NCBI RefSeq assembly: GCF_902497785.1
Contig: NZ_CABVHK010000015.1
Location: forward strand, 129,510-193,509
From: Pseudomonas fluorescens
Lineage (GTDB): Bacteria; Pseudomonadota; Gammaproteobacteria; Pseudomonadales; Pseudomonadaceae
Direction: 5' to 3'
DNA: 64,000 bases
Positions within the stretch are counted from its first letter, which is position 1, and each line of letters begins with the position of its first letter. The notes under the pieces are model-generated. The model saw only the letters and a list, made by a program, of their open reading frames with translations. It was not told the origin of the DNA and made no database searches. This document shows, piece by piece, positions 59,833-64,000 of this stretch. A program made the position numbers and the translations under genes.

Positions 59833-60390
59833 TTACTCGTCGCGGCCTTCCATCATGGTGCGTTTGAGCATCACATAAACCGCCCCGGCACCGCCATGTC
59901 TGGCCTGGCACGAGGTGAAGCCAAGTACCTGTGAATGCTGGCGCAGCCAGGTGTTGACGTGGCTTTTGATCATCGGCCGCTTGCCGTCCAGACGCACGGC
60001 TTTGCCGTGGGTGACGCGCACGCAGCGGATTTCGAATTTGGTCGCTTCGGCGAGGAAGGCCCAGAGGGTTTCCCGAGCTTTTTCCACGGTCATGCCGTGC
60101 AGGTCGAGGCTGCCTTCGAATGGGATCTGCCCGATCTTCAGCTTGCGCATCTGGCTTTCCTGCACGCCGTCGCGGGCCCACATCAACTCGTCTTCCGGGC
60201 CGACGTCGATAACGAATTGATCGGACAGCCCGTCAACGGTGGTGGCGTCGGTGCGCACGGTGGCGGCCTGGCGCAGCTTGGCGATCTGGGCGCGGTCAGC
60301 TTTGGGTTTACCGGTTTCGGCGCGATCGTGCTTGATCGGCTTGACGCCTTGGATGGCGCTTTTGAACAGGGAAAAATCGTCGTCTTGCAT
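59833..60390 (-). CDS. Smr/MutS2-domain protein
   Basis: A 185-residue protein: N-terminal linker, then a Smr domain with SLDLHGMTVEKARETLWAFL, CVRVTHGKAV and GGAGAVYVMLKR. Such stand-alone Smr proteins are possible nucleases on RNA or DNA. Next to folE in the uninterrupted chromosome. Confidence 0.9.
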   Translation of the reverse strand: MQDDDFSLFKSAIQGVKPIKHDRAETGKPKADRAQIAKLRQAATVRTDATTVDGLSDQFVIDVGPEDELMWARDGVQESQMRKLKIGQIPFEGSLDLHGMTVEKARETLWAFLAEATKFEIRCVRVTHGKAVRLDGKRPMIKSHVNTWLRQHSQVLGFTSCQARHGGAGAVYVMLKRTMMEGRDE

Positions 60391-60477
60391 GGCAGCCTCC
60401 GCGAAGGGCGGCCAGTTTACCCAAGTCGGGACATGATCGATAACAATTGAGGGCCCGGCTAAACGCCAGGCCTCAAT

Positions 60478-60798
60478 TCAGTCGTGCTTTTTCATCAGGT
60501 GCGGGGACATGTTCAACGCTCGCGACTGGCGCGCACGGCGGCGGCAACGGCGCCACAACCACACGCCCAGGTAAAGCAGGAACAGGCCGACCGCCAAGAT
60601 GATCGCCGACCCGAGCGGGCTTGCGTTCAGCTCGCCGAGCGCCGGTGGGCGACCCAGCAGGCTGGCGGCACCGGCCATCGCCAGCAACACGCCAAGCGTT
60701 GCCAGGAGGGCAGCGAACGCTGCGCCGAATCGAAAACGCCAGTTGCTTTGGCCTTTGGGCCGCAAGCGGCGTGCGTCAAAACCATCGGATAACTTCAT
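60478..60798 (-). CDS. Small two-segment membrane protein
   Basis: A 106-residue protein with membrane segments at about 22-46 and 60-82 (LGSAIILAVGLFLLYLGVWL) and a basic tail. GAGGAAGGTCGGA precedes ATG 60798. Unknown function. Confidence 0.75.
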   Translation of the reverse strand: MKLSDGFDARRLRPKGQSNWRFRFGAAFAALLATLGVLLAMAGAASLLGRPPALGELNASPLGSAIILAVGLFLLYLGVWLWRRCRRRARQSRALNMSPHLMKKHD

Positions 60799-60929
60799 TC
60801 CGACCTTCCTCAATGGGTATCGGCCCTTCGACCGGGAGTTGTCCGGGTTGTTCCTGAGGCTAAGTCAATTACAGCTAATGAGAGGCTTTTGCGGATGAGC
60901 GGCGGCCTGCACCGCTCATCCGCCATCGA

Positions 60930-61520
60930 TCAGATCAGATCGTGGGTGAGGGCGAGGGTGGCAAAGTTGTCCGCCATGATCGCCATTTCGGTCTGTTGAA
61001 CGTGATCGGCACTCAACACACCGCCCTTGTAAGGCAAATCGCGGGTGGCGCAGGCGTCTTCAACCAGGGTGCAACGGAAGCCCAGGTTCTTCGCGGCGCG
61101 CACGGTGGTGCTGACGCTGGAGTGGCTCATGAAACCGCAGACGATCAGGTCCAGCGAGCCGAGGTTTTGCAGGCGCTCCAGCAGTTCGGTACCGTGAAAC
61201 GCGCTCGGTAGCAGTTTGCCGATGATGGTTTCGTCGCTCAGCGGTTCGAGGCCCGGAATGAATTCACCGCGTTCGCCTTGCGGGTCGAACAACCCGCCCA
61301 CAGTGCCCAGGTGGCGTACATGCACGATTGGCCGGCCGGCAGCGCGGGCAGCGTTCACCAGCTGTTTGATGTTCGCGACGGCAGCGTCCATGCCAACCAG
61401 CGCCAATGGACCACTGAGGTATTCTTTCTGGGCATCGATGATGACAAGCGTCGCATGGCTCAGATTGGCTGCTGCATAACCGCGGCCGCTGAGTTGAAAC
61501 ATCGTTTTTGGAACGGACAT
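60930..61520 (-). CDS. Isochorismatase-like cysteine hydrolase
   Basis: A 196-residue protein: catalytic Asp in LVIIDAQKEYLSG, cis-peptide region and nucleophile Cys in LIVCGFMSHSSVSTTVRAA. AGGAGCCCCAGA precedes ATG 61520. Substrate unknown. Divergent from prmB. Confidence 0.9.
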   Translation of the reverse strand: MSVPKTMFQLSGRGYAAANLSHATLVIIDAQKEYLSGPLALVGMDAAVANIKQLVNAARAAGRPIVHVRHLGTVGGLFDPQGERGEFIPGLEPLSDETIIGKLLPSAFHGTELLERLQNLGSLDLIVCGFMSHSSVSTTVRAAKNLGFRCTLVEDACATRDLPYKGGVLSADHVQQTEMAIMADNFATLALTHDLI

Positions 61521-61758
61521 TCTGGGGCTCCTTGGAGTGGGGCTTTTGCGACATTGTCCTCTGGCTGAGCGCTTCTGTGAATCGCTACCATCGCAGGGGC
61601 CGTCGTTGCTGGCCCGTAGCTTTGTCAAGATACTCGTTTTGTTCAATAGCCAACGCAAAAAATGGATGGCTCCTACATTCGGGCCGGCGTTTTTCCTGCG
61701 TCGTCGTCGAGCGATTTGGCTGTTAGAATCGCCAGTCGTTTTTTTTGGAGTTTGCCTC

Positions 61759-62667
61759 GTGATCACTTCCCGACTTCGTACCCTGCGTGACCATATCCGT
61801 TGGGCCGTCAGCCGCTTCCATGGGGAGGATCTGTTTTTCGGCCATGGGACCGACAACGCCTGGGACGAAGCCCGTCAACTGGTGTTGGGTGCGTTGCACC
61901 TGCCGTGGGAAATTGCTGACAGCTACCTCGACTGCAATCTGGAAGACGATGAGCTGGTCAAGCTGCAGCGCATGCTCAAGCGCCGAATCGAGGAACGCAT
62001 TCCGACCGCTTATCTACTGGGTGAAGCCTGGTTCTGCGGCATGTCGTTCATCGTCGACGAGCGCGTGTTGATTCCGCGTTCACCGATTGGCGAGCTGATC
62101 GAAAAGCGTTTTGAACCGTGGCTGAACGCCGAGCCTGCGCGGATTCTCGACTTGTGCACCGGTTCCGGCTGCATCGGCATCGCTTGCGCCTACGAGTTCC
62201 AGAACGCCGAAGTGGTGCTGGCGGATCTGTCGTTCGAAGCGCTGGAAGTGGCCAACAAGAACATCGAGCGCCATGGCGTAGATGAGCGGGTCTTCACGGT
62301 GCAGGGCGATGGTTTTGACGGTTTGCCGGGTCAGCGCTTCGACCTGATCGTGTCGAACCCGCCGTACGTCGATGCCGAAGATTTCGCCGACATGCCCCAG
62401 GAATATCAGCACGAACCGGAACTGGGCCTGGCCTGCGGCGACGACGGTTTGAACCTGGTGCGGCGCATGCTGGCCGAAGCGGCGGATCATCTGACCGAGA
62501 AGGGCTTGCTGATTGTCGAAGTGGGCAACAGCCAGGTTCACGTTGAGACGTTGTACCCGGAAGTCGACTTCGCCTGGCTCAACTTCGAGCGCGGTGGGCA
62601 TGGGGTGTTCATGCTGAGCGCAGAACAGTGCCGCGCGCATCAGGCACTGTTTGCTTCGCGCGTCTGA
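61759..62667 (+). CDS. prmB: 50S ribosomal protein L3 glutamine methyltransferase
   Basis: A 302-residue protein. N-terminal helical domain typical of PrmB (TLRDHIRWAVSRFHGEDLFF), SAM motif LDLCTGSGCIGIACA and the Gln-specific NPPY (VSNPPYVDAEDF). It methylates a Gln of L3 (N5). GTG 61759 follows GGAGTTTGCCTC; the longer frame is not supported. Confidence 0.95.
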   Translation: MITSRLRTLRDHIRWAVSRFHGEDLFFGHGTDNAWDEARQLVLGALHLPWEIADSYLDCNLEDDELVKLQRMLKRRIEERIPTAYLLGEAWFCGMSFIVDERVLIPRSPIGELIEKRFEPWLNAEPARILDLCTGSGCIGIACAYEFQNAEVVLADLSFEALEVANKNIERHGVDERVFTVQGDGFDGLPGQRFDLIVSNPPYVDAEDFADMPQEYQHEPELGLACGDDGLNLVRRMLAEAADHLTEKGLLIVEVGNSQVHVETLYPEVDFAWLNFERGGHGVFMLSAEQCRAHQALFASRV

Positions 62668-62677
62668 CCCTTAAAGC

Positions 62678-62756
62678 AAAAGATCGCAGCCTTCGTCAGC
62701 TCCTACAGTTGAAACGCGTATTCCTGTAGGAGCTGGCGAAGCCTGCGATCTTTTGA
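62678..62756. repeat. REP-type palindromic doublet (REPIN)
   Basis: Arms gatcgcagccttcgtcagct and agctggcgaagcctgcgatc, same family as 2790-2860. Lies between two convergent genes and may end both transcripts. Confidence 0.8.
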
Positions 62757-62757
62757 T

Positions 62758-63549
62758 CTACCGGTGCGTGGCAATCCAGATCAATAACCCCGCCTGAAAC
62801 ACCGAAAACGCCACCAGGCAGGTGATGGTGAAGCGTAAGCCGGCGTCTTCACGCTTGTACTTGCTGACCTTTTCTTCGTGCTTCTTCAGCTTCACTTCCT
62901 GCTCGGCCAGATTCTGCTCAGCCTGCTGCAGCATTTGCGCGGCCTCGAGAATTTCCACCTGTTGCAATTTCTCGGTGTTCCATTCCGCCAACAGGTCGCC
63001 GACCGTGACCGCCTTGACGCTGCCCTTGAGATGCTGGGCGTCGGCGTATGCCACTTCAAAACCATGCGCCTTCAGAAAGTGATCGCGGCGCAGGCGCGTG
63101 CTTTCGTTCAGCGCATCCTTGTTGTTCAGGTCGGTGCCGTCGACGGTGTAACCCGGCCAGCGTTTTTTCGCCCAGCCAATGCCCTGAGCCGCCATATACC
63201 GCCCGATACCCCGGTTCATCGGCTCGATCTGTAAACCGCTGTCAGGTCCGAAACGCACGCGTTTGGTGATGTGATCGACCCACACGTCCAGGTGATTCTG
63301 TTCCTTGCGCACCCGCTGGCCCGGCAGTGAAAGGCTCATGCGCATCAGACTGCGCTGCTTGTCGTTACGTTCGGCATAACCGAATTCGACAAAGCGCAGT
63401 GGCCGCGCACCAGTGTTGCGGTCGGTCTGCAACGGCGCCAGACGGAGCATCTTGTGATGCTCGACGTGGACGTCCGCCCACGGCAGCTCGACCACTGGCG
63501 GTGCGTCTTGTTCAGCGGTGGTGTCGGGTGAAGTCGGGGTATCAATCAT
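62758..63549 (-). CDS. GNAT-like protein with C-terminal membrane anchor
   Basis: A 263-residue protein. GIGRYMAAQGIGWAKKRWPG and LRRDHFLKAHGFEVAYAD resemble a degenerate acetyltransferase fold; a coiled coil (about 205-240) and one C-terminal membrane segment follow (LVAFSVFQAGLLIWIA). Function unknown. Confidence 0.75.
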   Translation of the reverse strand: MIDTPTSPDTTAEQDAPPVVELPWADVHVEHHKMLRLAPLQTDRNTGARPLRFVEFGYAERNDKQRSLMRMSLSLPGQRVRKEQNHLDVWVDHITKRVRFGPDSGLQIEPMNRGIGRYMAAQGIGWAKKRWPGYTVDGTDLNNKDALNESTRLRRDHFLKAHGFEVAYADAQHLKGSVKAVTVGDLLAEWNTEKLQQVEILEAAQMLQQAEQNLAEQEVKLKKHEEKVSKYKREDAGLRFTITCLVAFSVFQAGLLIWIATHR

Positions 63550-63625
63550 AACGGCGCGGTCCTGTCAGGCTCTGCTTGCCGCCAGTCTTGGCGCTGGCGA
63601 CAAAGGCTTATCGGCCAAACAGCGC

Positions 63626-64000
63626 TTAACTGGAGCGAAGTCCGTCAATAAACCGCAGAATTCGCGATCCGAGCTCGGCCGCCAGGGGCAGTTGCGGATC
63701 TTTATAGGAGGCCAATTGCCGTTTGACGTCGTTGGGCACGATGCGCATGACGTGGTTCATACCGTCGATCAAGGCCAGTTCGGCATCGGGTTTGGCAGCC
63801 TTGAGCAGCCTGGCGTCATCGACACCCACCTGAATGTCGTTGCTGCCCTGGATGATCAGCGCCGGCATGTGCAATTTGGCGAAGGCTGCCGCCGGGTCCT
63901 GGCGGAACAGCGAAATCAGGTACGGCTGCACGCTCGGGCGAAAAATCACCTGAAGTTGCGGCGGCACGTTGTCGTCGGTGCGACCGGCCTTGAGAGTGTC
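63626..64000 (-). CDS. Alpha/beta hydrolase, C-terminal part (truncated by window)
   Basis: The visible 124 residues include PALIIQGSNDIQVGVDDARL (acid region) and LIDGMNHVMRIVP with the catalytic His, the C-terminal half of an alpha/beta hydrolase. The frame continues past 64000; the nucleophile elbow is outside. Confidence 0.88.
   Translation of the reverse strand, partial: DTLKAGRTDDNVPPQLQVIFRPSVQPYLISLFRQDPAAAFAKLHMPALIIQGSNDIQVGVDDARLLKAAKPDAELALIDGMNHVMRIVPNDVKRQLASYKDPQLPLAAELGSRILRFIDGLRSS

Noticed and set aside
59714..60181. 155-codon frame ending in the folE remnant
   Set aside because: Only the last 13 codons are meaningful (native folE start); the rest is a shadow of the Smr gene.

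Overview
The window is Pseudomonas chromosome (P. fluorescens-like by gene content, GC-rich coding and three REP-type palindromic repeats) carrying a complete, apparently intact lambdoid prophage of about 53.4 kb. Bases 1-6365 are host: a purine/allantoin catabolism block (alc, uraD, puuE leftward; uraH rightward), a LysE-type exporter, a purine permease of the NCS2/AzgA type, a glutaredoxin-like thiol protein and folE. From about 59.75 kb to the end the host resumes with a Smr-domain gene, a small membrane protein, an isochorismatase-like hydrolase, prmB, a GNAT-like membrane-anchored protein and a truncated alpha/beta hydrolase.

The prophage lies between two 25-bp direct repeats (6334-6358 and 59724-59748) that are the first codons of folE. 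Integration splits the gene's 5' end: the body of folE keeps a complete frame but now starts at a phage-supplied GTG, 22 bp behind the integrase stop, while the native ATG and its upstream region sit 53 kb away as a 13-codon remnant.

Prophage layout: integrase and a likely excisionase (6.4-7.8 kb, leftward); a lone rightward gene with its own promoter; a long leftward early operon (8.4-20.7 kb) with a DNA methyltransferase interrupted by one TGA, a large C5-cytosine methyltransferase, a YqaJ exonuclease, a probable annealing protein and many small genes. The immunity region (21.0-24.1 kb) has a LexA-like S24 repressor, a Cro-like gene, repeated operators OL (2 sites) and OR (3 sites at 24-bp spacing), and, in the place where lambda has rex, a toxin-antitoxin-SecB-like chaperone (TAC) module plus a DUF1654 gene with SOS-type boxes. 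Rightward early genes (24.1-29.8 kb) give a Rha/KilAC protein, replication proteins, NinB and NinG. Late genes follow: lysis accessory genes with an embedded Rz1, terminase, portal, head, tail with a lambda-type GGGAAAG frameshift, tape measure, tip and an S74 tailspike.

Accessory cassettes are interleaved: two membrane morons (37.0 and 43.9 kb), an AT-rich MBOAT/SGNH/PhyH-like surface-modification cassette behind the tailspike, a SleB-like endolysin, a coiled-coil gene with a canonical LexA box, and a receiver-only response regulator near attR. The most interesting items are the TAC module, the folE start swap, the paired SOS boxes and the MBOAT-SGNH-dioxygenase cassette.
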